Shown here: piece after piece, positions 31,660 to 44,480 of the stretch
Layout: each line of letters opens with the position of its first letter
Position numbering within the stretch: the first letter of the stretch is position 1
Origin: Pardosa pseudoannulata
Taxonomy: Eukaryota > Arthropoda > Arachnida > Araneae > Lycosidae
Direction of reading: 5' to 3'
DNA: 64,000 bases
Assembly: GCA_032207245.1 (NCBI GenBank)
Contig: CM063510.1
Span: forward strand, 43,177,056 to 43,241,055
Position numbers and translations under genes: made by a program
Notes under the pieces: generated by a model
Told to the model about the DNA's origin: nothing
Databases searched by the model: none
The model's input: the letters and a program-made list of their open reading frames with translations, nothing else

Positions 31660-34075
31660 AATAATATAAATAAAGATTAAATTTAAAGCGGATATCAAGT
31701 TATATTTAGACAATATTAAGATCTTTGATTAAAATGTTTGGAAGAACCTATAAAAGTTAAGTAACAAGTGAGACTTTTAAAATTTAGAGAATAACTTTAA
31801 AAATTTATTTTTAAATAAAACTCTCATATATTCTAAAGAGATTTTAATGTGATTCATTTATTTACACAATAGTGTATATATTCACAAAGTTTCATAACTT
31901 TAACTTAAAGTTATTATTTGAAAACATTCAAGTAATTTTTGACATAAAGTCAAAGGGTTTTTCAAATAATAATATTTCAAGGAAAAAATAATTAATTCTT
32001 CAGATAAAATGTTTAAAATTTAATTTATATTATCTGCAGAACATTTCTATACTTCTTGTTTACACATTTTAACTTTTATCAATAATTACTTTTTAAAAAC
32101 TTTTTTGAATTCTAACAAAGTGTATAATTTAAAGAATCAGATTTTCAATACGTTTGAATGAAAAATATTGTCCATATATGTATGTGAAAATACAACAAAA
32201 TACTTTAAAAAATCTTCATGTACTAACAAAATATTTTTTAATCTGATCGTTAGGTTTATAAATGAATCCTAAAAAAATATTAAGGCAATGTAAAAACTTA
32301 CATTTTTGTTTTACCATTTTGAACATACTGATGTATTAAAAAAATCGTAGCTTAGAAAAATAGTTTAAAAAAATTAAACTTCAAGACAAACATTTTAAAT
32401 GTAAATCAATTTTTGTAATGTTATTTTTAATTATAATTATGTTTAAAATCATAGCTATTTTGATTAGATTTAACTGTGTGTTTGATAAATTACTAGCCTT
32501 AAATTAAAATTTTAGTTGCTAGGTTTTAAAAGCATGGAAAATACTAGTGTAACACATATAGGACTTTAGTAAAATCCACATTTAAAATATATTCGTTATT
32601 ATTTGTCCTTTATTCAAACGATTTTTATACAACAAATGAAATTTGAAAAATTAATTTTAAAAGTACCTGTAAAATATGAAACTTCTTCCTTTTATTTAGA
32701 AAAAATGTTTCCTTTTTAATTATTTTTTTATAAATTTTTTTGTAACTTGATATTTTACATTATGTCGTCAGTAAAATCATTTTTTTTCGGAGAATCCACC
32801 AGTATTCATAGATTTACAATACAATTTTGTAATATCGGGCAGGATTTGTAAGTACTTCATTGTGCCTTTATTCAATTCTCTGACAGTTTCTGTAACACAA
32901 CACTTTATAAGCTGTTTAAATGCAAATGTCTCTTTTGTACACTCGGTTCAAATTATAATACGCAAACTTCATTTGCATTTTAAATTTAACAATTTACTCT
33001 CTCCTCCAACGGCTTATTACATGGAATGTTCGTGGTACATAGGAAATATATTTAGGAATAATTAATAATACTTTCTCTGATAGATACAATACTTTACTTT
33101 GGCAGGTGTATATATTGTAATATGAAAGTTAATCAGGGGTAAAAGCAATGCAATCAGCAAAGTGGCATTTGCAACAAGCTTTTAACTATATTGATGGTAC
33201 TTGGATTTCTACTTCATCAAAGTATACTAGGAATATTAAAGTATATTTTATGCAAAAAAATTTAGAAATCGATTTTTTTTTCATTTTCCCTCAAATGAAA
33301 GATTTGGAGTCCTTTTAATCATTTACAAGTATGCAGTGTAATAACTCCTATTTTATTTATTGACTTTAAAAGCTAATAAACTAAAAGCTCAGTTGCTAAA
33401 AATTTGTATGAATAACATAGTGATTTATCCCATTTCTTTTTAAATAATATTATTTTGCTAGAAATTCGTTATTGTATGTTGTGAAATAACTGTTTAATGT
33501 CATGTGTATCGCATTTCTTCGAAAATAATTTCTTTCTACCAGGAATTTATTATTTCATATAATCGGCTGCAAGGTTATTATTATTATTTCGAATTTATGA
33601 AACACCAGAACGATACCTTTTACATTTAGGATTAAAACAATTTGCTAATTACAAAATGACTGTAAAGTCGTATTTTATTTCATTAAATAATGTTTAATTT
33701 TCGTGCGTTTTTTGAATCGACGTATCTAGAGAATTAAAGTCAATAAAAGTATTAAAGCACTTTAAAAACTTTAGGAAGGACATTAAATAAAAGAATATTT
33801 AAAAATGATAATTGAAATAAAAATTAAAAGCTTCGTTTATTGCTTCCAATATTCCTGTCACAAGAAATTATCTATAAATATATTTGGCAGTTGGTATTAA
33901 CATATATTCAAGATCTAAATAGAGCATTTAAATATTTAGATATTCGGTGATATAGCAATTTTGTAACTAAATATATATATAAGTGAAAAATTTAGAAAAT
34001 TCCTAATTCTAAGAAATAAAGTTGCTAATTCTTGTTAAAAATCACCAATCTTTCAAGCATAACTAAACCATACTT
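31660..34075. other. Very AT-rich DNA, no feature seen
   Basis: No element ends, tRNA boxes or domains recognised. A 67-codon frame at 32862-33065 has no recognisable features. Confidence 0.45.
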
Positions 34076-34079
34076 CAAA

Positions 34080-34558
34080 AGGGATTAAAAAATGCACTTC
34101 TTCCGGATAATCGGTATCTTGGAAAATATTTCCGGTGAACCCCAGAATAATAAAAAATCTTCACGACGACAAACTTATAGGGCTGAGAACATAACATTCA
34201 GAACACATTCAAAACGAAGAACAAATTCGGTGCAGACGTAGGGGCCATTTCAGCAGTTTGACAGAATTATTCGGATTCATACGGTGTTCTACAAGACTTA
34301 AACAATAAAATCATTCGAAATCTGAATATGCATATCGTAGTGAGATATCTAGGGACGCTAACGTAGTGCATGGCAGGAATCTGTGTCTTCATAGACTTCC
34401 TCACTTGTCGCAGAAGAGAAGAAAGCAGTGGTTTGTTCTGTCCAAATGACGAGGTAGTGTGGAAGAGGACATCATGATGTTCCTATTGCGTAATCCGGCG
34501 ATTGAAGATCAGTGTAGATTTCTGACAGCCAGCCGATATCTAGATTATGGTCACGTAT
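34080..34558. other. Unassigned less AT-rich block
   Basis: Higher sequence complexity than the surroundings. It lies directly before the SINE and the transposase scrap, so it may be the upstream part of the same decayed element. No motif is readable. Confidence 0.3.
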
Positions 34559-34560
34559 TT

Positions 34561-34730
34561 TGGTTTGGTTTGGTTTTGGAGCGTTATCATCTATTTTTCT
34601 GCAACGCTAGTAAGGCTGGGACCTATTGCCGATTCAGAATAGCTATGAACATCCATGCCACACCGAGGTTTCGAACCCATGAACTCATGTACAAAAGATC
34701 AGCACTCTAAACATTCAGCTATCGTTTGGC
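34561..34730 (-). mobile_element. tRNA-Arg-like SINE, diverged copy
   Basis: The tail GGTTTGGTTTGG is on the left. The body is shortened relative to the consensus (GGGACCTATTGCCGATTC). The box B complement is changed to GAGGTTTCGAACCC. The head ends ATCGTTTGGC. No convincing target duplication is seen. Confidence 0.75.
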
Positions 34731-34834
34731 TCGTATACGAATGAAGATTGTGCATCCAAAAAGTCAGTGAGAAAGTATAATGACCGTATTCGCAGAACAG
34801 TAGGAATGTCTGATTTGTGACCAAGGGGGAGAAC

Positions 34835-35040
34835 TTTGAGCATCCACTCTACCACCTGGACTTGTCGTCTTACGATTTTCAGGCGATTTCCAACTTCTAA
34901 AATCATCTCAAAAGAAAACGTGCTTCAACTTGGACGACAAACTGACTGACACAATGAATAATATGCTCATATCTCATCAGGAAATCTGAAAACAGGGAAT
35001 TCTTTGGCTCTAGAAACAGTCCAGTAGTTGTGGTTAGACC
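34835..35040 (+). pseudogene. Heavily decayed mariner-like transposase fragment
   Basis: The plus frame around 34833 reads ENFEHPLYHLDLSSYDFQAI, close to the mariner pattern E-x-x-x-H-P-P-Y-S-P-D-L-x-P-x-D-F with the last acidic residue kept. Stops follow at once. No terminal repeats were located. Confidence 0.5.
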
Positions 35041-35049
35041 TCTGGTGAT

Positions 35050-36763
35050 TACTCGTGAATAAAGGCCTCAATGATAGCCAGTGTCGTTTTGTACCTATTT
35101 ATTTAATCATTCTTTATTAATAGGGTGCGTAAAAGAAAGAAGGTTAACAACCGATACAATCGAATTACAGTATAATAGAAAAGTTCTGTAGAGTGTTGTA
35201 ATGACTGCTCGATAAAAAACAATAATCAATATCAGGCTAATGGTAATGTGATAGAACCTCACTGGCCATTAAAGTTTATGGAAGACTAAGAAGTTCATTT
35301 TCATCAGAGTCCTACACAAATCCGAGGAATCACAAGTAAGTCATGCACACTTTCATTGTCTACTATTTGGGAATCGCCTGGAAGTGAATCTTTCACATAT
35401 ATTATAACAATTATGGTAAGCATGATACACCTTACAGCTGTAGAAAATCCTAACAGCTGTTAAAAATGTTGAACCCGGAAAACGTTAAAAACTTTAATGG
35501 CTTTAAATTACTTACACAATTTTAGAGACCTGAATATTAAGCTTTTAAACTCTAGGCTATTTTTTAAAATTAATAATAATTACTATCTTCTTTTACAGTA
35601 AGTAATGTCAACAATTTTAGTTGATTAGATAATTGATCAAATATAAAAAAAATTCAGATTTTTAAAAAACCCTGATATATTTTCTAAGTACAGTAATTAT
35701 TAAAATAAAACAGTAGTTTCCTAGAAAATAATTAAGTACTTTACTTTTATTTAGTTGAGAAAGAAATGAATGGTATTTCATTAGTAAGACTTCGTAGTTA
35801 TTCGATTAAGTATGTTAGTTGAGATTTTCACAAAAAATATTTATTGTTAAAAGGGTTGTAACATAAAAGTAAAAATTAATTATAGTTTTGTACTTTCTGA
35901 TTCTTTATACCTAATCATATTCTCGGAATTGAGAACCCAAGGAGACTGTGAGATATTTCTTGAATATATCCCAAAACATTTCTCACGAAATTGCTGATCT
36001 TTCTCCTCAATGAGATAAACTTTTTTGAAGAAAATAGGTTTATTTCTTCTTCTTAAAAGTATTGAAAAAACCGAGAGTTACTCCACTATCCACAGGTTTT
36101 GTAATTCTCATCACATCTCTCAGAAAGTGCAATGGAAAACGTTTAAAAACCTCCTGTTTGTAGATTCTTGACGCAAAGCAGGTTAAGGCTTCGTTAAGTT
36201 TTAACCTGGTTTGTGACTTTCTTTGGGGCTCTTGTAAATGAAGCAAATTCTCACATAGATTTTTTTTGTAGCTCTTTGAATGAGATAAGAGTATAGATAC
36301 AATTTCAAAGAAAGTGGTGAATACGCTTCACTTACTATGTAGTAAATAAAAGTTGTGTAATAAATAAAGTTACTATGCAATAAATAAAGTTTAGCTGAAG
36401 ATAATTTGTTTATCATGCTATTTGAAAAGTAACTAGGTATGTCTTTTAAATTTAGAATGTATATAAAACACCACAGAAGTTATAAACACCGAAGCAATAG
36501 TATGCTTATCTTAGCAATATATTTTTACATATTTAAAATTTTACTGGAAAAAAAACTGTTTTTAATTTAATTGGGATTTAAACTCATTTGAAATTTCAAT
36601 AAAGTGATCTGTATTTATTTTTATAATGTCTGCAAAAATATTTTTTGAAATCTTTAATTTCAGTCACACTTTGTATATCTAACTCTAATTAGCGTAGTTA
36701 AATATCTTTACATAGGATTAGGGCTGAATTGTTTATCAATATATCGTCAAATATTAATATACT
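35050..36763. other. AT-rich DNA, no feature seen
   Basis: No feature recognised. Confidence 0.4.
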
Positions 36764-36767
36764 TTAA

Positions 36768-37390
36768 CACCAGATTTACGGACCGATTCAATTTGACTCA
36801 TTATAAATTGGATCACTCTATATATGTAAAACTTTAATATCACTTTTCAAAAACATACGTTGGTTTTTAGTTAAGTAATAAAATATATATGTAAACTTAC
36901 ATTCCTCTTCCCCGCAGACCCCTTCAATTCGCATTATCAAATGTGGTATACCTATTTTCACGGTTTTGAGCCAATTTGACTCATAAAATGTATATGAAAA
37001 TAAATCAATATACTAATAAATATAGTATAAAGTAAAAATAATATATAAAGTATAGTATAAAGTATATAGAAAAGAAGTCGAGAACACTTCCATTCCAATG
37101 ACAGAAATTCATGCTACTGACGCATGGAAAAATTGTCAAGTTCAACAATCATGCAAAAGAAACAGATGTAGGAACCATTGTGCTAAATGTAATAGAAATG
37201 ATTGAGGAAAATGTGTTTCAAAAACAAATTTTATATGTAAAAAATGTTTTCCACGAATTTTTTGATAAAAACATTTTATTTAAATTAATTTGAACTATTT
37301 TCTTTGCAAAAAACTTCAATTCTCTTGTTTGAGTCAAATTGGCTCACTTCAGTAAAAATAGGTATATGATCAACATCCATAAATCTAGTG
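36768..37390 (+). mobile_element. piggyBac-like TTAA element retaining transposase tail
   Basis: TTAA at 36764-36767 and 37391-37394 flanks ends CACCAGATTTACGG and the inverse CCATAAATCTAGTG. Inside lie a second inverted pair, GAGCCAATTTGACTCA (about 36969) and TGAGTCAAATTGGCTCA (about 37328), each linked to an ATACCTATTTT-type block. The right half holds the transposase Cys-rich C-terminus (37155-37265). It is 623 bp, so internally deleted and keeping the 3' end of the gene. Confidence 0.85.
37155..37265 (+). pseudogene. piggyBac transposase C-terminal Cys-rich domain remnant
   Basis: The frame reads KRNRCRNHCAKCNRND, an in-frame TGA (37203), then GKCVSKTNFICKKCFPRIF and a stop. The C-x3-C-x2-C ... 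C-x7-C-x2-C spacing matches the zinc-binding cysteine-rich domain at the C-terminus of piggyBac transposases, which recognises the terminal repeats. The internal stop replaces the Cys expected before G-K-C: TGA is one base from TGT or TGC. This supports placing the TTAA elements of this window in piggyBac. Confidence 0.85.
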
Positions 37391-37394
37391 TTAA

Positions 37395-38115
37395 GTATCG
37401 CAATAACAATGTTAAAATTATGATATTTCGATATATCTCCGTCGGCGATACTTTTTTTCCCTAGCGCGCCTAGCGAGATATCCTAAATATTCTCTATAAT
37501 CTCATAAAGTAATACTTTTTCAAATTATTGAATTCGTTTGATGTCCGCTCCTCGTATTTATCAGTGTACTTGATAGAAACAAGCCAGAAAACTTGCTCTT
37601 GAGGATTATCACATCTTCGTCCGGGTCTTTGATAGTATATCCCAATAATATTCCGATAACAAAGCACTCGGGTGAAAACCGGTAATTCTACTGCTCACAA
37701 TCGGCACTGGTTTATAATTTTTTAATAGCGGGATATATCAACAATATCAATATTGTTTGCTTGATTGCAGCAGTCAGTGATATGTTCATGTGTTAATACC
37801 TTTCGATAGTTTGCTGCTCACTCATTCATATCTTCCACTAACATTGGAAGCATTTGGTGCTTTGGGTGAATATCGGAATAAAACATGAATGCTCGGAATC
37901 GTGTTGATCACCCAAAGTATCACAAAATTATATTAAAAAATACAAGGTTTGCCAGTGTTTTAGTTTACTAGGGATGAAAAAGGCAAAATAATCACTGAAA
38001 ATATATTGATTTGCAATTTAGATCAGTGAAGTTTTTTTTTGAAGGCTACATCTAATTTAGGGATCTATTTTAAATATCACCGTGCTCAACAAGATCGCAA
38101 TCTAAATTGAAGTAA
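37395..38115. other. No gene identified; less AT-rich block 37420-37800
   Basis: The block contains GC-rich words (CCCTAGCGCGCCTAGCG near 37464). I see no reading frame of note and no repeat boundary. Confidence 0.35.
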
Positions 38116-38117
38116 TA

Positions 38118-38569
38118 ACTATCTTTTTATTGGTATTCTTTGAAACAGTACTCCCGGATGCCTGTTAAAACTCCTCGCGGATGAAGACGATCGGTTGGGT
38201 GCGATTCTTCCGAATTTCTCTGGACAGCACTCGTCGGTCTCTATCTCCCAGTTTCTTTGGTCTTCCGACTCGGGGCACATTCCGACAATCACCTCTCACC
38301 TTCCACTTCTTAATCACATAGGTCACTGCAATTTTAGATATTTCAGATCGCTAGATATGTCCCTTAAGGATCGCCCACATTTGTGATACCCGATAATTAT
38401 ACCTTTCTCGAAATCAGAAAGCTCCGAACTGCGCTGCATCTGGCATTCGACTAATGCCGAAGCAGATGCTGTTTCATACCCGATGTATACCGGCGGAGGC
38501 TGTGACATACCTCAGGACCGCAGGTATCGTCATTTGCACAGGTGTCCAAATACTTATTGGTAGAGAGTG
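38118..38569 (-). mobile_element. Tc1-like element fragment, 5' half
   Basis: The right terminus (ACTTATTGGTAGAGAGTG then TA) matches the Tc1-like element ending at 54906. Sequence is colinear with that copy from 38569 back to about 38118, where similarity stops. The opposite terminus and 3' half of the gene are missing. It holds the empty form of the site where the other copy has a SINE (GTGTCCAAATACTTATTGG). Confidence 0.85.
38160..38508 (-). pseudogene. Tc1-like transposase N-terminal pseudogene
   Basis: The minus frame begins MSQPPPVYIGYETASASALV and then QRSSELSDFEKGIIIGYHKCGRSLRDISSDLK, a paired-like HTH of Tc1 transposases. The frame shifts after about 55 codons. Beyond it, matches to the related copy at 54657 continue (EIRKNRTQP-type region). 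The catalytic domain is absent. Confidence 0.8.
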
Positions 38570-38571
38570 TA

Positions 38572-39497
38572 TAATATCTGTATTTACAGAAATGCTTATT
38601 ATTTAAATGAACACAATCAATGAGAGTTAAAAAAACTTTTGATGTTAATATATTCTCGCATATTCCAACTGATAAATTGTTTTAGCGTACTACCTTTATA
38701 TTTTATAATGATGCATAATGTTACCAGATAAATCTATATATCATGGCAGGTTCCTGCGATAATCAATCGCGAACTTTGATAGCCTTTTTCCGCCTTAACT
38801 TCTACATTCTGAAAAAGCAACAGATTCAGTTTACGATTATTTTTCTCGGTGAAGAATACGAGGGGTTTCTTGTGTAACATAGATTTCAAGTAAATGTTTT
38901 ATCACAGGTTAACTAAAGCAATATAAATCGGTTGGAAAAGTTTCACTATTACACAAGAAACCAGCAAATTCTTCATCGAAAAAAGGAATCATAAACTGAA
39001 CCATTTATATTTCTTCTCGTACAGGTTAACGTTTAATAATGCTTGCAGCCAAAAATTAAAATTTTAAACATTAAGTATCCTTTTAAAATATAATTTCTTC
39101 TTTCAAATAATTCCCAATAATCATAATATCAATTAGAGAAATTTATCATGATTTTGCAGTTTGTACATATCACCTTCATCATATATCTCTAAAATTAAAC
39201 GTTAACTTCATTATGATGCATCAGTTACTTCATTAACAAGAATTCTGACACTTGTTGTTATTTCAGTTATTTATCATTAGAACAGTTCTGCTGTTATCCA
39301 AAGAAATGCTAGTGTGCAAATTACATTAGTTTTGAGATTAAGAGTTTTCTCGGTGAGATCATTGTATTAGTTCTCCTACTAAATTTTAATTTTCTAAATA
39401 TGCAGCTTAACTCTTTATTTATTTTATTTCGCAGTACAAAGTAGTTTACTAAAGATTGTGACAAACTAATAATCATTTAAAAATTTTAATTTCAACA
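38572..39497. other. AT-rich DNA, no feature seen
   Basis: No feature recognised. Confidence 0.4.
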
Positions 39498-39501
39498 TAT
39501 A

Positions 39502-40756
39502 CACTCAGCCAAAACATTATGACCACCTGTCAATAACGAGTTGGCCCACCTTTGGCGAGCAACACAGCTTGAACCCTCCTTGGCTTGGGTGCCACAAATC
39601 CTTGGTAGATGGCCGGAGACAGATTGTACCAGATGTTTAAGCAACGGTTACGCAAATCTGAGATATTACGAATTGGTGGTCTTTGAACTCTGAGCTGCCG
39701 TCCCATGACATCCCAAATGTGTTCTATCAGATTGAGATCCGGTGAGTTAGGCGGCCAGGACATTAACTGGAATTCAGCATCATGTTCCTGGAACCACTCC
39801 AACACAATTTTAGCCTTGTGACACAGGGCGTTGTCCTGTTGGAACATTCCATTTTCAGCTCGAGGAACAGAGGCTATATAAGGGTACAACTAGTCCGCAA
39901 TGATGCTCAAATACCCTGTAGCATTCATGGTCTGCTCTAACACAACCAGGGGTCCCAGAGACGCCCAATAAAACGTCCCTTAAAGCATAATACCGCCTCC
40001 ACCAGCCTGTGTATAACCTACTGTACATTGAGGAAGCAACTGTTCGCCTGGAAAACGGCGTATCCTAACACGGCCATCGGCGTGATGAATGACAAACCGT
40101 GATTTATCTTACCAGCAATTCTCTCCCACTGATCCATGAACCAGTCGCCATGTTCCCGAGCCCAGCGTAGACGCAATTGGCGGTGAAGCTTGGTCAGCAA
40201 AGGCACACGAGTAGGACGTTTGCTACTTAGCCCCATAACCAACAGTGTCTGCTGAACAGCGTGCTCCGATACAATTCTAGTTGTATCGGAGTTAGTAATT
40301 CCCTGCATAGTAGTGTTAGTAATTCCCTGCATTGTATTGTGTTGTCAGCTGAACCACTGTCTGGCTCCGGTTTTGCTTTACCATGCGAGACAGTATTCGA
40401 CAACCTTTTTCTTTAATAGCGTGTGGACATCCAACACTATGTCGTCTACTGCTGGTTTCACCGTCATTCATCCACTTTGCATAAGTACTAAAAACTGTAG
40501 ATCGCGAACAACCCACGAGTCGTGCAGTTTCGGAAATACATGTTCCGACCCTTAGAGCCATTAAAATCTGCCCTCTATCATAATCGCTTATATCCGCAGC
40601 CTTTCCCATCGCACACAGAAGTAAGTGAAACAATTATTCTTCAGACTCTCCAGCAGCAGTTAAATACCCCTTCCACCGGATCACGTGCTTTCCATGTCAT
40701 CCAGGCGAATTCATTGCAAAATGTAAGGATGGTCATAATGTTTTTGTTCTTGAGTG
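39502..40756 (-). mobile_element. Full-length Tc1-like element, inactivated
   Basis: The ends CACTCAGCCAAAACATTATG and the inverse CATAATGTTTTTGTTCTTGAGTG form short terminal inverted repeats of about 27 bp. TA flanks both (39500-39501 and 40757-40758). At 1255 bp it is the usual size for a complete Tc1-type element. It differs in ends and protein from the Tc1-like pair at 38.1 and 54.1 kb, so it is a second family. Transposase is on the minus strand. Confidence 0.9.
39530..40633 (-). pseudogene. Tc1-type (DD34E) transposase pseudogene
   Basis: Segments in order on the minus strand are: MGKAADISDYDRGQILMALR with the Tc1 HTH (LVGCSRSTVFSTYAKW); the middle ILSRMVKQNRSQT; RPTRVPLLTKLHRQLRLRWA; and, after a frameshift near 40100, stop-D-K-S-R-F in place of the usual D-E-S-R-F. 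Next come HHADGRVRIRRFPGEQ and GYTQAGGGGIM. The last segment has QQDNALCHKAK with the second Asp and SPDLNLIEHIWD with the final Glu. All three catalytic residues can still be placed, but at least one frameshift and a stop break the gene. Confidence 0.88.
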
Positions 40757-40758
40757 TA

Positions 40759-42024
40759 TCATCAGTTGGTTAATCTCAGAATATTTTGAGGAAAGAATTC
40801 TCACATTAAACCAAGAGAAAACTTGAAAGTTTCTGGCCTATGTTCTGATAAGAAAGTCGTTTAGGTTTCCTCGTGGGACACTAGAGTAATAAAGTACCAA
40901 AATGTATATCATACATTCTATGAAAAACAAACTACTGCTATATATATATTGGAAATAATTTGGGCCAACCTAGGACAGTTTTAAGTAATATAAGGTTTCA
41001 AGACTTAAGTCATCAAGAAATTCATATAAGAGAGAAAATAATTAGCAGTGCTTATATTTTTCTATTAATTTATTATCATTAAAATAAACTTTTCCTTTCG
41101 GCCTTTTATAAAATTATAGTGTGAGGTAACATAATTTTAGGCTTATATATGCTCTGCAGATATTTTCAACTACTGATTATTTATTTTTAAACTAGCAGAT
41201 ATATGTATTTGTACATACATTTTTCTCAAATTCATACAACAGAATTTTTTAAAAAAGTGTTGATGTTCTGTTTTTTTAATATCATATATATTTGTCTTCT
41301 TTTATCTAAAATAAAAGCAAATCCAGTGTATCAGTATTCGATTAGAGAGAATCGATACCATTTTTACCTTTTTTTTCAATGGGTTGGAGAATAATTTTAG
41401 AGCGAGATCTTTGCGTGATCAATCAAGGGTGAAAAGTAAACCGTCCTATACGAATCATTAAACATTTACCTAAACTACCTTTTTTGAACTTGAAAAGCAT
41501 AAATAACCACCATAAGAAAGAAAATTATGCCTTTGCTCGTAAAGAAAATCGATTATAAATAAATCTAAAGTGACAATAAGGCCTGGAAATGACAAATTTT
41601 GTAAATGTACTTTACGGTTTTTGTTTCATGGGCTTTGGAAGCTATAGAAATATCATTTAATTTAAATTGTAATTGTTTCAGTTGTATCCTTTAGTTATAT
41701 ACTCAATTACTAGCTATAAAATATAAAAATGCAGGTTAACAAGCTATTACATAATAAATAACTGTAAAGACTTACTTTAGAGAAGACTAAAATATTATCT
41801 AAGAAAAATATTTGTTTATAGTACTAAAATTTGAAAATTATATAAATATATCTAAACTGAACTAAATTACTATTCGGAATTAAATGCAGCAGTGTTATAA
41901 GTTTCAAGCCATTTTCAGGCTTTTATCAAACTGTCAAGCATTACCTGAGTTATTTTATTACTTAATAAAACTTAATCTTACATTAAGTAATGGCTACTTA
42001 ATTGGGATTGAGTGCCTTATTTGT
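40759..42024. other. AT-rich DNA, no feature seen
   Basis: No feature recognised. Confidence 0.4.
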
Positions 42025-42028
42025 GTAA

Positions 42029-42658
42029 CTCTTCGCGTGCGGGCAACGTATTTTTACATTTTTTACAGTTTTTAACTGGAGCGCGGGTCACTTAAAAATA
42101 CGTATTTAGTAGATTTGTGGTGGATACCCGCTAACTACCACAAATATACTAAATACGTATAATTATATGTATGTGTGACATTATATGCGCGTTTTTTTGC
42201 GTTGCAACGCTTTGCATTTTTTCTTTCTACAAGTTATGATTGTCGATTTATTCGGTCTTTTGTTGCGTTATTTCGTCTTCAATCGAATTCTTAGCTCCAG
42301 AACGAACAAGTCCTGTTTTGTCAATTTGAAGCTTGGTTTGTTATTTTTGAATACAAAATTAATAAAATGAGCCGTTGTGACAAAGATAGTGATGAAGAAA
42401 TATGAGCTGAAAGATTATCGGCCTTTAATTTTAAAAATCGTTTATTTTTGTGATTTCGTAAAAATATTGTTTTTTTATTGTTAACTAATCATACAGTATA
42501 TATTAAAGTGTAAAATAAAAAATAAAGTTTCGTTCATAAAAACAAAGTAGTTTTCGATTGACTGCGATTTTTCTGAATAACTAAACTTTCGCACGATTCA
42601 CGAAAAAACGCCCGCTGCACGCGTAAATTGGCGGTGAAGTATACCCGCATGCCAAGTG
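42029..42658 (+). mobile_element. piggyBac-like TTAA MITE with internal hairpin, copy 2
   Basis: The left target is GTAA (a mutated TTAA, 42025-42028); the right is TTAA (42659-42662). Ends are CTCTTCGCGTGCGGG and the inverse CCCGCATGCCAAGTG. It is the inverted partner of 18069-18726. A shared acidic frame starts with ATG at 42367 (MSRCDKDSDEEI, then a stop), read here as the remnant of a piggyBac transposase N-terminus. The 61-codon frame just upstream is conserved between copies but hydrophobic and A/T-driven; it is probably 5' leader sequence. Confidence 0.82.
42098..42160. repeat. 26-bp-arm hairpin inside TTAA MITE copy 2
   Basis: The arms 42098-42123 and 42135-42160 match at 24 of 26 positions around an 11-nt loop. 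The hairpin corresponds to that at 18595-18657. Confidence 0.9.
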
Positions 42659-42662
42659 TTAA

Positions 42663-44480
42663 GAGAACGCCTGGGCTTGCACTGGACATTACTCACTTGC
42701 TTCTTGATAAAAACACAGCTGTGCATTGTCTAGGAGTGAAATGAGAAAAAAAAACATTTTTCACTCCAAAGTTAATGTCTGCACATGATCGGTGCTTGTT
42801 TCGTCAGTCAAAAGTAATTTTTACTCTTGAAGTCACAGTTAAGTCCATAGATGAACTGAAAATGAATAAAATGAATTGGATGTTTGAAAGTTAATGGTCA
42901 GAATTTTGTCAGACAATGTTCACTAAAATTAAACAATTATTTAAACATAATGAACCAAATTTTCTATCCGTTCACTGCGATGGTAAATTATATCTTAATT
43001 AAACTCGGAAATATTAAAAAATGAATGGCTACCTATCATTTAAAGCAACCAAATGTTCCAAGTTGTTGCAATATTTTATTAAAACCAAAAATAATTGTCT
43101 GTATTGAAAAATTAGAATATTCTTCAGAAAAGGAACAAGCTATGATTGTCTAGGATGTTCTAAAATAATGTAAATTTGAAGATAAAGCTAAACGTCTTAT
43201 TTTTCGAAACAACCAATTCCTATAGTGGTCGGATCAAAGTGCAAATTCGGTTACTAGATCATATCGAGAGATATTTTCGTCGTTGGAACTAAATATAAGT
43301 ATCAGAAGATTTTTCGAATAAAATGTTCCCAAAAGAATTAATAATCCAGATACGGCGATCTTTAAGAATTTCAGAGAAGTATGGAATAATAAGGAATAAA
43401 ATAAATCTAAGGCCTGGTATGAACATTGAACAGAATATATAGTAGAAATGAAAATTGAGTTGAAATATGTTTCTGAAATATGTTTTTAATGCACAGAAAT
43501 GTGTAAATTGAAGCACGGTTATCAGGAAAATGTAGAATTGTAAATATTTTTTGTCAGGAGGAACTTAGGTTTGACTATCAAAAACGGACCATCTGCAGAT
43601 TTAGAAATGAAATATGTTTGATGGGTTGCAAAGGTAGATTTACACTTTTAAAATACTTTTTAGACAGCAACTGGCTTTTAAAAAGCATTGTTTCCTTCTT
43701 ATACAATATATTAGTTCTTAGTTTAAGAGGCCAAAGACACCGAGAGAATATTTATTTGAATACCTTATTAGAAAGCAAAATTATTGTGTTATATGGTCTT
43801 TTAATAATTGTTACTTAATAATTAGTCTTGGAATTAGGGTATTTTAAGTGTCATTTAATCATTCTACAACATAATTTTGTAATCTCTTACTATGATTTGC
43901 TTAACATTTACCGCAAATAGCATTTTCCCCCTCAATTTTTTGTTGAATCAAGGTCCGTACTGCACCAGTTAATTATAGTTTGTATTTATCAATATTATGG
44001 GTAAAGGAGAAAAAAATAAAAATTCGAAATCATTCTCTTTATTTTAACAAACAAAATAATCATTACTTGCGGCATGGAGATAAAATAAGAGAGGAATATT
44101 GTCACTCCTATGGACTTGATTTTGGTTATCAAGTATATGGTGACATGACAATTAAATTACAATGTCATCACCGTAGCGTATATTTTCGAATGTTCGTTAT
44201 TAGAAATCAGAAATCCTTTCGGTTCCATATATAAAAATAGAGTTTTGGCGCGTGGTACATCATCCACGTGACTTCAAGTAATAGTCAATTGGTCGGCACA
44301 AATGACTATTTAAACAAATGTCTAGAGTTCCATTAGTTTTTTTTTTTCAAAACAGTTTCGATGAAGTGTTAATATAAATAGAGTTTTTGTATGATTCTTT
44401 GATATGTCTTTGAACAAACGAAGTTAGATTAAATTTTCGAGTGTTTTGATTACGTCCACATAGCGAGGTTCCACGACTGC
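42663..44480. other. AT-rich DNA, no feature seen
   Basis: No gene or element recognised. Short blocks at 44237 (TTTTGGCGCGTGG) and 44486 (GCGGTGAACACC) echo words of the 300-bp repeat at 49941 and 51854 but are not colinear enough to call. Confidence 0.35.

Noticed and set aside
34459..34710. 83-codon plus frame near 34.5 kb
   Set aside because: Most of it is antisense of a SINE (the WFGLVLERYHLFF part is the tail and body of the family).
42185..42370. 61-codon frame conserved between the two TTAA MITEs
   Set aside because: Hydrophobic, A/T-driven and directly upstream of the relic transposase ATG. Two related copies of a MITE give conservation without a gene.
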